Shown: positions 55,957 through 64,000 of the stretch, one piece after another | Position numbering within the stretch: position 1 is the first letter of the stretch | Layout: the number at the start of each line of letters is the position of its first letter | NCBI GenBank assembly: GCA_964502215.1 | Contig: CAZCUN010000010.1 | Coordinates: 7,626 to 71,625 of the forward strand | Length of the DNA: 64,000 nucleotides | Direction of reading: 5' to 3' | Source of the DNA: JAALLB01 sp964502215 | GTDB lineage: Bacteria; Pseudomonadota; Alphaproteobacteria; Rhizobiales; Rhizobiaceae | The notes under the pieces: model-generated | The model's input: only the letters and a program-made list of their open reading frames with translations | The model's database searches: none | Told to the model about the DNA's origin: nothing | Translations under genes and position numbers: made by a program

Positions 55957-56706
55957 TTATTTCCTCAGCGCTGGCAGCCCAACCCCTGTTGCTTCAAACC
56001 CGCCGTCAACGGCTAAAGTTTGTCCTGTAATAAAACTTGCTTGCTCTGAACATAGAAAAAATATTGCATTGGCAATCTCATCTTCATTGCCATAGCGATT
56101 AAGAGGGATTGCGTCATGATAAGCATCTATAATTTCTTGGCTATGAACTGCCATTGCCAACTTAGTGCGTACAGGGCCAGGGCAAACTGTATTAACACGT
56201 ATGCCATACTCACCTAGTTCAACGGCTTGCTGAAGACTTAATTGTATAACTGCCGCTTTTGAAGTGCCGTATGCTGTACGAAGGGTAGAGGCGCGAAGCC
56301 CTGAAATTGAAGCTATATTAACAACTGCGCCTCCCTTCATTTTCAACAAATGAGTGGCTTCTTGGGTCATTAAGAATGTGCCATCAAGGTTGGTTTCCAT
56401 CACAGCACGCCAACGTTCAAAAGTTGTTGTTTCTATGGGTCCAAAGTCAGCTACGCCCGCATTATTGACCAATGCATCAATTTGCCCAAAACGTTCTTCT
56501 ATTTCACTAATTACAGTTTTTACATCCGTCTCTTTTGATATATCCGCAGCAAATGCAAAGGCGTTAACTAAGGGCTTTGAAACTTTACGAAGTTCATCAC
56601 CATCCCAATCTACCATTATTACTTTCCAACCCTCATCAAGAAAGCGATTTGTTGTTGCAAAGCCAATGCCACGGGCTGCTCCTGTTACCAAGGCAAATTT
56701 GCTCAC
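55957..56706 (-). CDS. SDR-family oxidoreductase
   Basis: Rossmann-fold enzyme of 249 residues: TGAARGIG at 8-15, the NNAGVADFG segment, YGTSKAA active site, and 'VCPGPVRT'. NAD(P)-dependent; substrate unknown. The GTG at 56706 is chosen over an ATG 15 bases upstream because GGGAG lies eight bases before it and it overlaps the methyltransferase stop as GTGA. It is therefore the second gene of a two-gene unit. Confidence 0.85.
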   Translation of the reverse strand: MSKFALVTGAARGIGFATTNRFLDEGWKVIMVDWDGDELRKVSKPLVNAFAFAADISKETDVKTVISEIEERFGQIDALVNNAGVADFGPIETTTFERWRAVMETNLDGTFLMTQEATHLLKMKGGAVVNIASISGLRASTLRTAYGTSKAAVIQLSLQQAVELGEYGIRVNTVCPGPVRTKLAMAVHSQEIIDAYHDAIPLNRYGNEDEIANAIFFLCSEQASFITGQTLAVDGGFEATGVGLPALRK

Positions 56707-57359
56707 TTTAAATACTCCCATAAAATATATGAACCTTGCGGTTCTTTATCTGTTTTAAAATAAATATCCATTGATGCGTTATGTATTTTCAACACACCCT
56801 GTTTTGTCAGCGAATTAAGTGTTGTTTCAAAACCGCCGCTTGACCAAATGTCTTTATGAATTGTCGTAGCGAAAAAGCTACCTGGTTTTAGTATTCTTAG
56901 TAACTCTGGCAAGCATTGTGCGCCAACATGAGCATGCGTAAAAAGTCCTGTGCAAATCATAGCGTCATATAAATTATCATCTAATGCCAAAGGCTGGTTC
57001 AAATCGGCCTCAAACAAAGTTTGATAAACAGGTTGATTGTTATGTACTCTTGCTTTTGCAATAGCCAGCATCTCTATTGAGTAATCCAAAGCATCGATAT
57101 TTTTGTATCCGCGTTGAGCAAGTTCTTGCCCTGCAAGACCTGTTCCCGACCCTACATCTAAAATTTTAAATGTCTTGTCGTTTACATATTCAGAAAAGAG
57201 TTGAGCGGTTTTACTAGGCGTTAAATAAGCTAATCCATCTAACATGGTATCGTCATAGGTTTTAGCCCAATCTCGGTAAAGCGCCTTGGTGTCTTCATCA
57301 CTAGCAAGTGCATAGGCACGCGCTAATAACTTTTCTGATGCGGTTAAATTTTTTGTCAT
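56703..57359 (-). CDS. Class I SAM-dependent methyltransferase
   Basis: The 218 residues contain motif I 'ILDVGSGTGLAG' and the post-I acidic residue in 'IDALDYS', then 'YDAMICTGLFTHAHVG'. There is no obvious substrate domain. It is coupled to the SDR gene by a four-base overlap. The target is not known. Confidence 0.85.
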   Translation of the reverse strand: MTKNLTASEKLLARAYALASDEDTKALYRDWAKTYDDTMLDGLAYLTPSKTAQLFSEYVNDKTFKILDVGSGTGLAGQELAQRGYKNIDALDYSIEMLAIAKARVHNNQPVYQTLFEADLNQPLALDDNLYDAMICTGLFTHAHVGAQCLPELLRILKPGSFFATTIHKDIWSSGGFETTLNSLTKQGVLKIHNASMDIYFKTDKEPQGSYILWEYLK

Positions 57360-57432
57360 TCTATCTCCAAATAATACTATTGCCGTAAATAAATATCAGT
57401 GCAATCATACATTTGAAATTCAGGAGAAAACT

Positions 57433-58056
57433 ATGAGCGACACGATTGATTACTACTTCACTTCCATCTCACCTTTTGCTTATTTAGGGCATAAGAAGAT
57501 GATGGAAATTGCGAATGCTCATGGCAAGACGGTGAATTTTAAACCGTTTGATATTTTTGGTGTTTGGAAAGAGTCTGGTGCGCAACCCCCTGCAGAGCGA
57601 GCGCCCGTTCGCCAACGATACAGAAAAATTGAGATTCAACGTGCTGCTGTTATGCGTGATGTATGTATGAACCCTAGTCCAAAATTTTTCCCTACCAATC
57701 CAGCGCCAGCAGATTTATGCATTTCTGCTCTGGTGCATTCAGGCAAAAATGCAGATGCATTTACACATGCAGTATGTAAAGCAGTCTGGGAACAAAATTT
57801 AGATGTTGCCGACGAAAACACCTTAGCGTCATTACTTGATGAATGTGGCGAAGACAGCAAATCCATTTTAGAACTTTCAAAATCCAACGACGTCGCAGCT
57901 CTTCGAGATGCCAACACCAAAAAAGCTATTTCCGCAGATGCAATTGGCGCGCCTGCATATGTTTATGATGACGAAGTGTTTTGGGGGCAAGACAGACTTG
58001 AATATCTAGAACAAATGATTGCCTCAGGTCGTCGAGCTTTTTCATCTGATGTTTAA
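57433..58056 (+). CDS. 2-hydroxychromene-2-carboxylate isomerase-like protein (DsbA fold)
   Basis: The 207-residue kappa-class thioredoxin-fold protein begins 'YYFTSISPFAYLG', the HCCA isomerase/GST kappa pattern with serine instead of a redox CXXC. The C-terminal part 'AISADAIGAPAYVYDDEVFWGQDRLEYLEQ' is diagnostic. Uses glutathione. Ring-cleavage genes are not nearby, so a general GST role is possible. AGGAG precedes the ATG. Confidence 0.9.
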   Translation: MSDTIDYYFTSISPFAYLGHKKMMEIANAHGKTVNFKPFDIFGVWKESGAQPPAERAPVRQRYRKIEIQRAAVMRDVCMNPSPKFFPTNPAPADLCISALVHSGKNADAFTHAVCKAVWEQNLDVADENTLASLLDECGEDSKSILELSKSNDVAALRDANTKKAISADAIGAPAYVYDDEVFWGQDRLEYLEQMIASGRRAFSSDV

Positions 58057-58132
58057 GGTTTGAAACGCGCATTAACTGGACAAGCTTCAATCCGTAGTCT
58101 AAACAGGAAATTATTCCTTTTTGAGGCGAGCT

Positions 58133-58804
58133 ATGGAAATGTTAACCCACAAACAGATTTGGGCGGCAATTGATGAACTAGCCGAACATGTTAGCATGTC
58201 TGCGTCTGGCCTTGCGCGCAATTCAGGTTTAGATCCGACAAGCTTCAACCCATCCAAACGTTTTACCAATGAAGGCCGCGAACGCTGGCCTTCAACTGAA
58301 TCAATAGCAAAGATATTAAAAGCAACCAATACATCCATTTCTGACTTTATGGATATGGTCGATGTTAGCGCTAAAAAATCAAACTTTCCAATTGGTGAAT
58401 ATCATCAAACGGCAGCTCAAAATTCAGTCCCGCTGATAGGATTTGCACAAGCAGGGGTTGGTGGTTTTTTTGATGATGGTGGATTTCCAGTTGGGCAAGG
58501 TTGGGAAGAAATTGCCCCACCAACTGGCGCAAGTGAAAATGCTTATGCGCTTAAAGTTTCAGGCGATAGCATGATGCCGCTATACCGTGAAGGGGATATC
58601 ATTATTGTAGACCCAACCGCGCAAGTTAGAAAAGGGGATCGCGTTGTTGCTAAAACACGTGAAGGCGAAGTTTTTGCTAAAACACTAGAGCGCAAAACCT
58701 CTAAGTTAATTGAATTACAATCCATAAATCCTGAGCACGATACTTTAAAATTTGCTCCCAATGAACTTGAATGGTTGGCGCGAATTATCTGGGCTAGCCA
58801 ATAG
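58133..58804 (+). CDS. S24-family (LexA/CI-like) transcriptional repressor
   Basis: The 223 residues combine an N-terminal helix-turn-helix (about 5-70) and a peptidase S24 domain with catalytic S146 in GDSMMP and K174 in VVAKTREG. An AG pair in GFAQAGVGG (near residues 104-112) is the candidate autocleavage site. GAGG lies before the ATG at 58133. No phage genes are near, so this orphan repressor may control a distant stress or prophage locus. Confidence 0.86.
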   Translation: MEMLTHKQIWAAIDELAEHVSMSASGLARNSGLDPTSFNPSKRFTNEGRERWPSTESIAKILKATNTSISDFMDMVDVSAKKSNFPIGEYHQTAAQNSVPLIGFAQAGVGGFFDDGGFPVGQGWEEIAPPTGASENAYALKVSGDSMMPLYREGDIIIVDPTAQVRKGDRVVAKTREGEVFAKTLERKTSKLIELQSINPEHDTLKFAPNELEWLARIIWASQ

Positions 58805-58814
58805 AATTCAGTTT

Positions 58815-59528
58815 TTATTGTTTAAATATCTGACTTAATCCTGAGCGTAGAATTGTCCCTATAATTGCATGACCTGCTAAGAGCGTACCGCGCATTGTTC
58901 CTGATATTTTCGAGTGGCCAATACGGGGACGATAATCAACAGGTACTTCAATCGTTTTCACACCATACTGGATCGCATGAAGTTGCATTTGAACTGTCCA
59001 ACCAAAAGCTGGATCACTCATTTTTAATGTGTCTAGTGCGCCTTTTTCAACCGCTCTAAATGGCCCAAGGTCTGTATACTCAACAGACCAGAATAGTTTA
59101 ATCAGCAAGCAAGCAAGCCAATTACCAAATTTTTGTTGTGGGGTTAAAGAACCTGCTTGTGCACTGCCTAATCTTCGTGACCCTATAACAAGCTTTGCTT
59201 TATGTTCTACAATAGGATCAACCAACTCATGCATTTGCTCAGGATAATCGCTATAGTCACCATCTAAAAAAACAATGATATCCGATGCTTTAAAGACACT
59301 TTCAATTGCAGCAATACCCTCAAGACAAGCAGAACCATAACCGCCACTTTTATTAGCTATTGCTTCTGCCCCTAATGTCTTGGAAATTTCAATCGTATTA
59401 TCTTTTGAGCCATTATCAGAAACGATAATCTTATCTACCCAGTTTGGGATATCTCCAATCACATTTGCAATTGCATTTTCTTCATTGAGCGTTGGAATAA
59501 TAACGCAAACCTTTCTCCCGCCCCTCAT
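58815..59528 (-). CDS. Family 2 glycosyltransferase (polyprenyl-phosphate sugar transferase type)
   Basis: The 237 residues have the GT-A fold: 'VIIPTLNEENAI' at the start, SDNGSKDNT, and the metal site in FLDGDYSDYP. The short length and the absence of membrane helices fit DPM1-like synthases that load a sugar onto a polyprenyl phosphate. The start overlaps the stop of the GT-C gene by ATGA. A donor enzyme for the partner GT-C transferase is the likely job. Confidence 0.87.
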   Translation of the reverse strand: MRGGRKVCVIIPTLNEENAIANVIGDIPNWVDKIIVSDNGSKDNTIEISKTLGAEAIANKSGGYGSACLEGIAAIESVFKASDIIVFLDGDYSDYPEQMHELVDPIVEHKAKLVIGSRRLGSAQAGSLTPQQKFGNWLACLLIKLFWSVEYTDLGPFRAVEKGALDTLKMSDPAFGWTVQMQLHAIQYGVKTIEVPVDYRPRIGHSKISGTMRGTLLAGHAIIGTILRSGLSQIFKQ

Positions 59529-60964
59529 GCCAAGACCTGTTTATTCTTAGACATTATTTGAGCATTTATAATCTCATAAAATATAATTGCCCAAACAGGT
59601 AACCAAATCGTCCAAATAACCATGCTGTCATATAGAGCGACTAGGTCATGCAATTGCAGATAAAAGAACGAGTAATGCATTGGGATAAGTGCACTTGCAA
59701 ACAACAGGCCTCTTGATGGAAAGAAACATAAGAAAGGGGCAATCCAGATAAAATACCAAGGCGTGTGCGAAGGGGCAAGAAGATAGATGCTAGCTGTAAT
59801 TAAAAACATGCGCCAAACCATATCTGCTTCATTGATGGCTTTTCTAAAAACTATGTAAGCAATGATAGTTAGCAATATGACGGCTAAAACTAACCGGCTG
59901 AAAAGTGGGATTTCTATATAATCCTCTACCCAAAGTGGGGCAAAAGCATAGGATACCCATTCGCTTATTATATAAGCTGCTGATGATGCTTGCCACTGCC
60001 CTCCAAAAGCTACAAAGCCTGAAGTCTCAGTTAGTCCAGCCAGTAAAACTGGTGAGATCATCAAGCTAAGAATTAAACCAAAGAGCAAGCCGCTTTGAAT
60101 AAGCTTTACGGGTTGTGAGGTCATTTGTCGCCAGATTACGACGACAAGTAAAGCTGGCCAGATTTTTACACCAGCTGCAATTGCTAGGGCAGCACTTGCC
60201 AAGAACACTCTTTGCTTAAGAGTGCAATATATGGCGAATAGGACAGGCAACATTAAAATCGGCTCCATGTGAACGGAGTTTGATATTTCTTTGATAACCA
60301 ACGGGTTCCACGCATATACTGAAACCCATAGTAATGACTTTCCAAGGTGAGAAAGAATAAGTAAAATAAACGCAATGCAGCCAAGTTCTAATGCGAGAAA
60401 AACGAGCCTTAACGCATCAATATCAAATGGTGATATCCAATACGAAATCGCAAAAATAGCTTGGGCAGCAGGGGGATAAACTGTGCTGAATTCTGGGTAA
60501 TTAATGCGAGCAAATGCGCCTTCAGATTGCTTTATCAGCATATCGTAAACACCGCCTTGTTGACGTAGATCTAATATTTGCTCTGGTGAAAAACTATAAG
60601 GATTAAGCCACGAGGCTGTTACCGCGCCATCCCATAAATAGCGATTATAATCATCTTCTAAAATACTGGGTACACCCTGCAATCCCAACCTTAATAAGAC
60701 TGCGATAAGCAATATGAAGAGTATCAATGTGTGATGAGATGCTTGTTGTGTTTTTTGGATAAGTGGCACTATGGCAATTACGAATAACAATCCAAGCAAA
60801 ACATATGCCGAAGAAAACTGCATGATTGGATAATTATTTGGATTTATGTCTTGGCCAAAAAGCGGTGCGGCAAAACGCAAACCAAAAACAGCCGCACCTA
60901 TAACAATGGCCAGCCCTATCCAGGCTAGCCAAGTATATGAGTGTTGTTTAATGGGCGCACCCAT
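59525..60964 (-). CDS. Polytopic GT-C type mannosyltransferase-like protein
   Basis: The 479 residues contain about 11-13 helices with a large loop after the first few helices; 'ILEDDYNRYLWDGAV' is the family-typical acidic motif (DxD/ED on the outer face). Resembles the DUF2029/GT87 or polyprenol-phosphomannose-dependent transferases. It should use the lipid-linked sugar made by the GT2 partner. The acceptor is unknown. Confidence 0.8.
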   Translation of the reverse strand: MGAPIKQHSYTWLAWIGLAIVIGAAVFGLRFAAPLFGQDINPNNYPIMQFSSAYVLLGLLFVIAIVPLIQKTQQASHHTLILFILLIAVLLRLGLQGVPSILEDDYNRYLWDGAVTASWLNPYSFSPEQILDLRQQGGVYDMLIKQSEGAFARINYPEFSTVYPPAAQAIFAISYWISPFDIDALRLVFLALELGCIAFILLILSHLGKSLLWVSVYAWNPLVIKEISNSVHMEPILMLPVLFAIYCTLKQRVFLASAALAIAAGVKIWPALLVVVIWRQMTSQPVKLIQSGLLFGLILSLMISPVLLAGLTETSGFVAFGGQWQASSAAYIISEWVSYAFAPLWVEDYIEIPLFSRLVLAVILLTIIAYIVFRKAINEADMVWRMFLITASIYLLAPSHTPWYFIWIAPFLCFFPSRGLLFASALIPMHYSFFYLQLHDLVALYDSMVIWTIWLPVWAIIFYEIINAQIMSKNKQVLA

Positions 60965-60977
60965 ATTTTATTACCTG

Positions 60978-61313
60978 TTATGAAAAGCTACCAAATCTAG
61001 GACGTGATGGACGCTGCTTACGTTTTTTTGCACGCTCTGCTCTTTTGCGCTCTCTTTCAAGTCTGCGTTCTTCTCGTTTACGCTCAGCTTTTTCAGCAGC
61101 TGTTTCTGTTGTTTGAGCAAGTTGTAAAAGGCCATCATTTTTAGAAAGAGTTTCTGTCAAAATATTTAAGCTTTTTGAAGGCACCTGATCTGCATAAGCG
61201 TTTGCTGCAAATGTGAGTGCTGCTGCCACAGAAAGAACTGCAGAAAGAACTGCAGATAAAGTTGTGGCTTTTGCAAAAGCAGCTAATGAGGTTGAAAAGT
61301 TTTTCTTATCCAT
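60978..61313 (-). CDS. Small secreted highly basic protein
   Basis: The 111 residues (ATG at 61313; an in-frame TTG lies two codons upstream) include a signal peptide to about residue 41 (...FAANAYA), a short neutral part, then a very charged C-terminus (about 75-105) of R, K and E repeats such as KREERRLERERKRAER. The signal contains a DNA-level 12-base tandem repeat. It lies 13 bases before the GT-C gene and may be in its operon. No recognised family. Confidence 0.6.
   Translation of the reverse strand: MDKKNFSTSLAAFAKATTLSAVLSAVLSVAAALTFAANAYADQVPSKSLNILTETLSKNDGLLQLAQTTETAAEKAERKREERRLERERKRAERAKKRKQRPSRPRFGSFS
61229..61252 (-). repeat. Two 12-base tandem copies in the signal-peptide region
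   Basis: CAGAAAGAACTG occurs twice in a row (61229-61240 and 61241-61252). On the coding strand it duplicates four residues of the hydrophobic core (SAVLSAVLS). Confidence 0.9.
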
Positions 61314-61343
61314 TTTCAATCAAATCCTATATATTTCTAGTAC

Positions 61344-61481
61344 GCTGGGCAGAGCGAATTTGGTTACATACATATCAATAGTCCCAGCACATTGTTGGAG
61401 ACAAATCATATTCCCAGCACATCTCTTCACAGTTTGGTTAAACAAGTTTAATTGCTTCTTTTTCCATCCTGTTTAATTGCT
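61344..61481. promoter_or_regulatory. Repeat-rich divergent promoter region
   Basis: Between the small basic protein and DUF547 genes are two 11-base direct repeats of TCCCAGCACAT (61382-61392 and 61412-61422, 30 bases apart), an inverted GCTGGG at 61344-61349, and two copies of GTTTAATTGCT (61446-61456 and 61471-61481, 25 bases apart). Their helical phasing (about three and about two and a half turns) suggests regulator sites. Confidence 0.4.
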
Positions 61482-61516
61482 AGTAGATATTTAAATACAT
61501 CAAAGGACCTGAACAG

Positions 61517-62335
61517 ATGATGAAGCGTTTAATTGTACTTGCTGTGATTGTGGTGATGACCAGTGGTTTTATTGGTGGTTTTTCATCCAGTGAGCCTGAA
61601 ATTTGGGATATTTGGGAAGATCACAACCCCGAAAACACAAAACCCATTGACCATTCTAAATGGGATGGTCTTTTGAAGAAGTATATCACCAAAGATGATG
61701 AAAATTTAAACCGCTTTGCTTATGGCAAAGTTACCCCTGAAGATAACGCAGTCCTGAATGAGTATATTAAAACCATGTCAGCGATTGAGATTTCAGATCG
61801 CGCTAAGCCCGTTCAATTTGCCTATTGGGTGAATATGTACAATGCACTGACTATCAAAGTTATCATGGAAAACTACCCCGTTGATTCAATTCGCGACATT
61901 GATACATCAGGTATTTTTGCTAATGGCCCTTGGGGATCAGAGCTTGTTACAATTGAAGATGAAGTTATCACACTTGATAATATTGAGCATGGGATTTTGC
62001 GCCCGATTTGGAAAGACCCGCGCATCCACTATGCCGTAAATTGCGCTTCTATTGGGTGTCCTAATCTCAGCAAAGATGCCTTTACCGCTGCCAATACCGA
62101 ACACCTTTTAGAACAAGGCGCTAAGGCTTATATCAATAGCTATCGCGGCTTTGAATTTGACGGTGAAGATCTTATTGTTTCATCAATCTACAAATGGTTT
62201 GCTTATGATTTTGGTAATTCAGAAAAAGGTGTTCTTGAACACTTAATCAAATATGCAACGCCAGAAAGGGCTGCGAAACTAAAAGCTGTTAAAGCTATTG
62301 CGGATACAGATTATGATTGGTCCTTGAATGAGTAA
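61517..62335 (+). CDS. DUF547 exported protein
   Basis: The 272 residues begin with a signal peptide (to about 21). The core 'QFAYWVNMYNALTIKVIMENYPVDSI' and 'RIHYAVNCASIGCPNLS' are DUF547 signatures, with the conserved cysteines in NCASIGCP. The family resembles papain-like or transglutaminase folds, but no activity is established. AGGA precedes the ATG by 10 bases. Confidence 0.88.
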   Translation: MMKRLIVLAVIVVMTSGFIGGFSSSEPEIWDIWEDHNPENTKPIDHSKWDGLLKKYITKDDENLNRFAYGKVTPEDNAVLNEYIKTMSAIEISDRAKPVQFAYWVNMYNALTIKVIMENYPVDSIRDIDTSGIFANGPWGSELVTIEDEVITLDNIEHGILRPIWKDPRIHYAVNCASIGCPNLSKDAFTAANTEHLLEQGAKAYINSYRGFEFDGEDLIVSSIYKWFAYDFGNSEKGVLEHLIKYATPERAAKLKAVKAIADTDYDWSLNE

Positions 62336-62446
62336 GGGTGTTTTCAAATATCAATTACGAAAAAAAATGCCGCTTAGCCCTATTTATGCAATATGATGTT
62401 CATGCAATATTTCACACAGTGAGTTAATGCATTGGATAAACTAGCA

Positions 62447-63550
62447 ATGACCAGCCTACCAGACACAATGAAAGCGGTTGTTTTAAAAGGCCATGGCGGA
62501 ATGGAAGCAAATGAATTCCATGAAGACTGGCCAACGCCCACAATCGATAGCCCTGATGATGTTGTCATCAAAGTTCATGCATGTGGCATGAACAATACAG
62601 ATGTAAATACACGAACGGGTTGGTACTCCAAAGCAGTTTCAGAAGCGACCAGCAGTGAAGGTTATGACGAGATTGATACGGACGACCCTAGTTGGGGTGG
62701 CGCGCCAATAACATTCCCACGCATTCAAGGTGCTGATATTGTTGGTACGGTTATGGCTGTTGGTGCGAATGGTGACCCAAACCTGATAGGCAAACGCGTG
62801 ATGGCGGATTGTTGGTTACGCGATTGGGATAATCCTACAGACAAAAACTCAACTGGTTATTTTGGTTCAGAATGCGATGGTGGGTATGCGGAATACACCA
62901 AAGCAAATCGCTATAATGTCCAAGCCGTAAACTCAAACCTTTCTAGCGCCGAACTGGCTACTTTTTCTTGTTCTTATACGACCGCTGAAAATCTGCTTAA
63001 CCGTGTTGGCTGTACGAAAGGTGATACTGTTTTAATCACAGGTGCATCTGGCGGGGTTGGTTCAGCTCTTATTCAACTTGCAAACCGCCGTGGCGCTCAA
63101 ACCATTGCAATGGCAAGTGAAGGTAAACATGACGCTGTTGCTAACTTTAATCCAACAGCCATCCTACCACGTTCTCCAAAAAATTTAGCCAAAGCACTTA
63201 AAGATACGATTGGCCAAGATAGTGTCAGCATCGTTGCAGATATTGCGGGTGGTGATTATTTCCCGACGCTGCTTGATGTCTTAGAACGTGGCGGCAGATA
63301 TGGCACTTCTGGTGCAATTGCAGGCCCAATGGTCGAGCTTGATTTGCGCACATTGTATCTAAAAGATCTAACCTTTCACGGCTGTACGATTACAAGCACT
63401 AACGTTTTCCCAGATCTCGTTAGCTATATCGAAAAAGGTGAGATTAAACCTGCGCTTGCTGCAACCTTTGCGCTAGAAGATTTCAACCAAGGACAGCAGG
63501 TATTTATCGATAAAAAACATACAGGGAATATTGTTGTAACGGTGGATTAA
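62447..63550 (+). CDS. Medium-chain (zinc-type) alcohol dehydrogenase / quinone reductase family
   Basis: The 367-residue MDR protein has an N-terminal GroES-like domain and a Rossmann core with VLITGASGGVGSALIQLA. Some alcohol-dehydrogenase zinc ligands are missing (no clear GHE), which points to an NADPH-dependent enoyl/quinone reductase or similar. The ATG at 62447 is used; an in-frame TTG lies 15 bases before. It is followed four bases later by the DMSP-lyase-like gene, so the two are likely co-transcribed. Confidence 0.84.
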   Translation: MTSLPDTMKAVVLKGHGGMEANEFHEDWPTPTIDSPDDVVIKVHACGMNNTDVNTRTGWYSKAVSEATSSEGYDEIDTDDPSWGGAPITFPRIQGADIVGTVMAVGANGDPNLIGKRVMADCWLRDWDNPTDKNSTGYFGSECDGGYAEYTKANRYNVQAVNSNLSSAELATFSCSYTTAENLLNRVGCTKGDTVLITGASGGVGSALIQLANRRGAQTIAMASEGKHDAVANFNPTAILPRSPKNLAKALKDTIGQDSVSIVADIAGGDYFPTLLDVLERGGRYGTSGAIAGPMVELDLRTLYLKDLTFHGCTITSTNVFPDLVSYIEKGEIKPALAATFALEDFNQGQQVFIDKKHTGNIVVTVD

Positions 63551-63554
63551 TCTG

Positions 63555-63992
63555 ATGAAAGAACTCTTTGACAAAACGCTTGAAGAAGTTGAATTATTGC
63601 ATCAAGGCAATCATGCAATACAAGATTTTGTTTCTTTTCCAAATGACTTTGCTTGGAGAGAATTAACACACCATAATGTTCCTGCTGCGCGTTTGATGAC
63701 CGAAGATCAGTCACTTGTTAGCGATGATTATTACAGTTTACGCAATGCCTTTATTGCGCCTTGGCAATTTGCAGATTGGCGTGAAACTTATAAAGATACC
63801 AATATTGGCAATGACTTCCTCTCTCGCTTTGCTTGCTATGAACTCTATGGCCATGATGGACATTTCAAAACAGAAAAAGCGCGCGGCTTTTTGGTTTATT
63901 CAGATGCTAATCTTTATTACCCTTGGCATCATCACCCAGCAGAAGAATTATATTTGGGGCTGTCCCAGATAACTACGATAAATATTGTTTAA
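63555..63992 (+). CDS. DMSP-lyase-like cupin, apparently truncated
   Basis: Residues 1-135 match the DMSP lyase-like cupin family (DddQ/DddL/DLL): 'FADWRETY', FLSRFACYELYGHDGHF, and the metal motif YPWHHHPAEELYL (H-x-H-x3-E pattern). The frame then loses similarity and stops 10 codons later, whereas family members continue for another 60 or so residues with the second cupin motif. The change occurs about 35 bases before the window edge, so it could be a frameshift, an insertion, or a boundary effect. DMSP cleavage to DMS and acrylate is known for some members only. Confidence 0.65.
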   Translation: MKELFDKTLEEVELLHQGNHAIQDFVSFPNDFAWRELTHHNVPAARLMTEDQSLVSDDYYSLRNAFIAPWQFADWRETYKDTNIGNDFLSRFACYELYGHDGHFKTEKARGFLVYSDANLYYPWHHHPAEELYLGLSQITTINIV

Positions 63993-64000
63993 CCCATTGG

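Overview
The window reads as chromosomal DNA of an alphaproteobacterium, most likely of the Hyphomicrobiales (Rhizobiales) type and probably marine. The reasons are a hisS-hisZ-hisG operon, a PodJ-like polar organiser, two L,D-transpeptidases side by side, a plant-type glutamate-cysteine ligase, a DEXH helicase/PdeM pair, and a DMSP-lyase-like cupin at the right edge. G+C looks to be about 40% by eye, low for this group. Genes are tightly packed, with many 1-bp (TAATG) and 4-bp (ATGA/GTGA) overlaps. I see no rRNA, tRNA, CRISPR array, insertion sequence or prophage, and no gene-free stretch longer than 300 bases.

Layout. 0.2-5.6 kb (minus): a Tat-exported GH3 beta-hexosaminidase, hisG/hisZ/hisS with a palindromic repeat inside the operon, and tag. 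5.7-8.4 kb (plus): a secreted DUF2927 protein and two YkuD L,D-transpeptidases, each followed by a terminator. 8.5-12.8 kb (plus): a LysR regulator, a LutA-like protein that lacks its second cysteine-rich module, a conserved hypothetical, rsmE and gshA. A PilZ protein converges on gshA. 13.4-17.2 kb (plus): a two-gene ABC exporter, then xseA, whose start codon lies inside a long hairpin. 17.2-20.9 kb (minus): a type I secretion ATPase and adaptor, then mscL. 21.1-27.5 kb: a CrbS/CrbR-like sensor pair, in which a hybrid kinase is fused to a solute-symporter domain and faces a LuxR-type regulator, next to an 88-aa membrane protein and a separate sodium:solute symporter.

27.5-39.3 kb: an alpha/beta hydrolase, DUF952, pyrD, arsC, a MATE exporter, DUF6460, RNase T2, the Lhr-like helicase with PdeM, DUF3429, a TIGR02186/TauE membrane pair, a secreted hydrolase-like protein and DUF805. 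39.4-43.6 kb: the 1395-residue PodJ-like protein with a young 150-bp tandem duplication. 43.8-51.8 kb: a MerR regulator and a beta-oxidation operon (two acyl-CoA dehydrogenases, DUF1330, thiolase, FadJ-type enzyme, thioesterase) with a perfect operator-like palindrome in front. 52-64 kb: a sterol-desaturase-family enzyme, an ETHE1-like persulfide dioxygenase, M3 peptidase, SDR, methyltransferase, HCCA isomerase-like protein, an orphan S24 repressor, a GT2/GT-C pair with a small basic secreted protein, DUF547, a zinc-type dehydrogenase and the prematurely ending DMSP-lyase-like cupin.

Regulatory logic visible in the sequence: the CrbSR-like pair probably controls uptake of acetate or similar small acids through the neighbouring symporter, and the MerR protein probably controls beta-oxidation. 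Envelope growth functions (LDTs, PodJ, GH3, MscL) are unusually well represented. No wholly new multi-gene system is evident. The best leads are the internally deleted LutA-like gene, the symporter/kinase locus, the PodJ repeat, the xseA leader hairpin and the truncated cupin.
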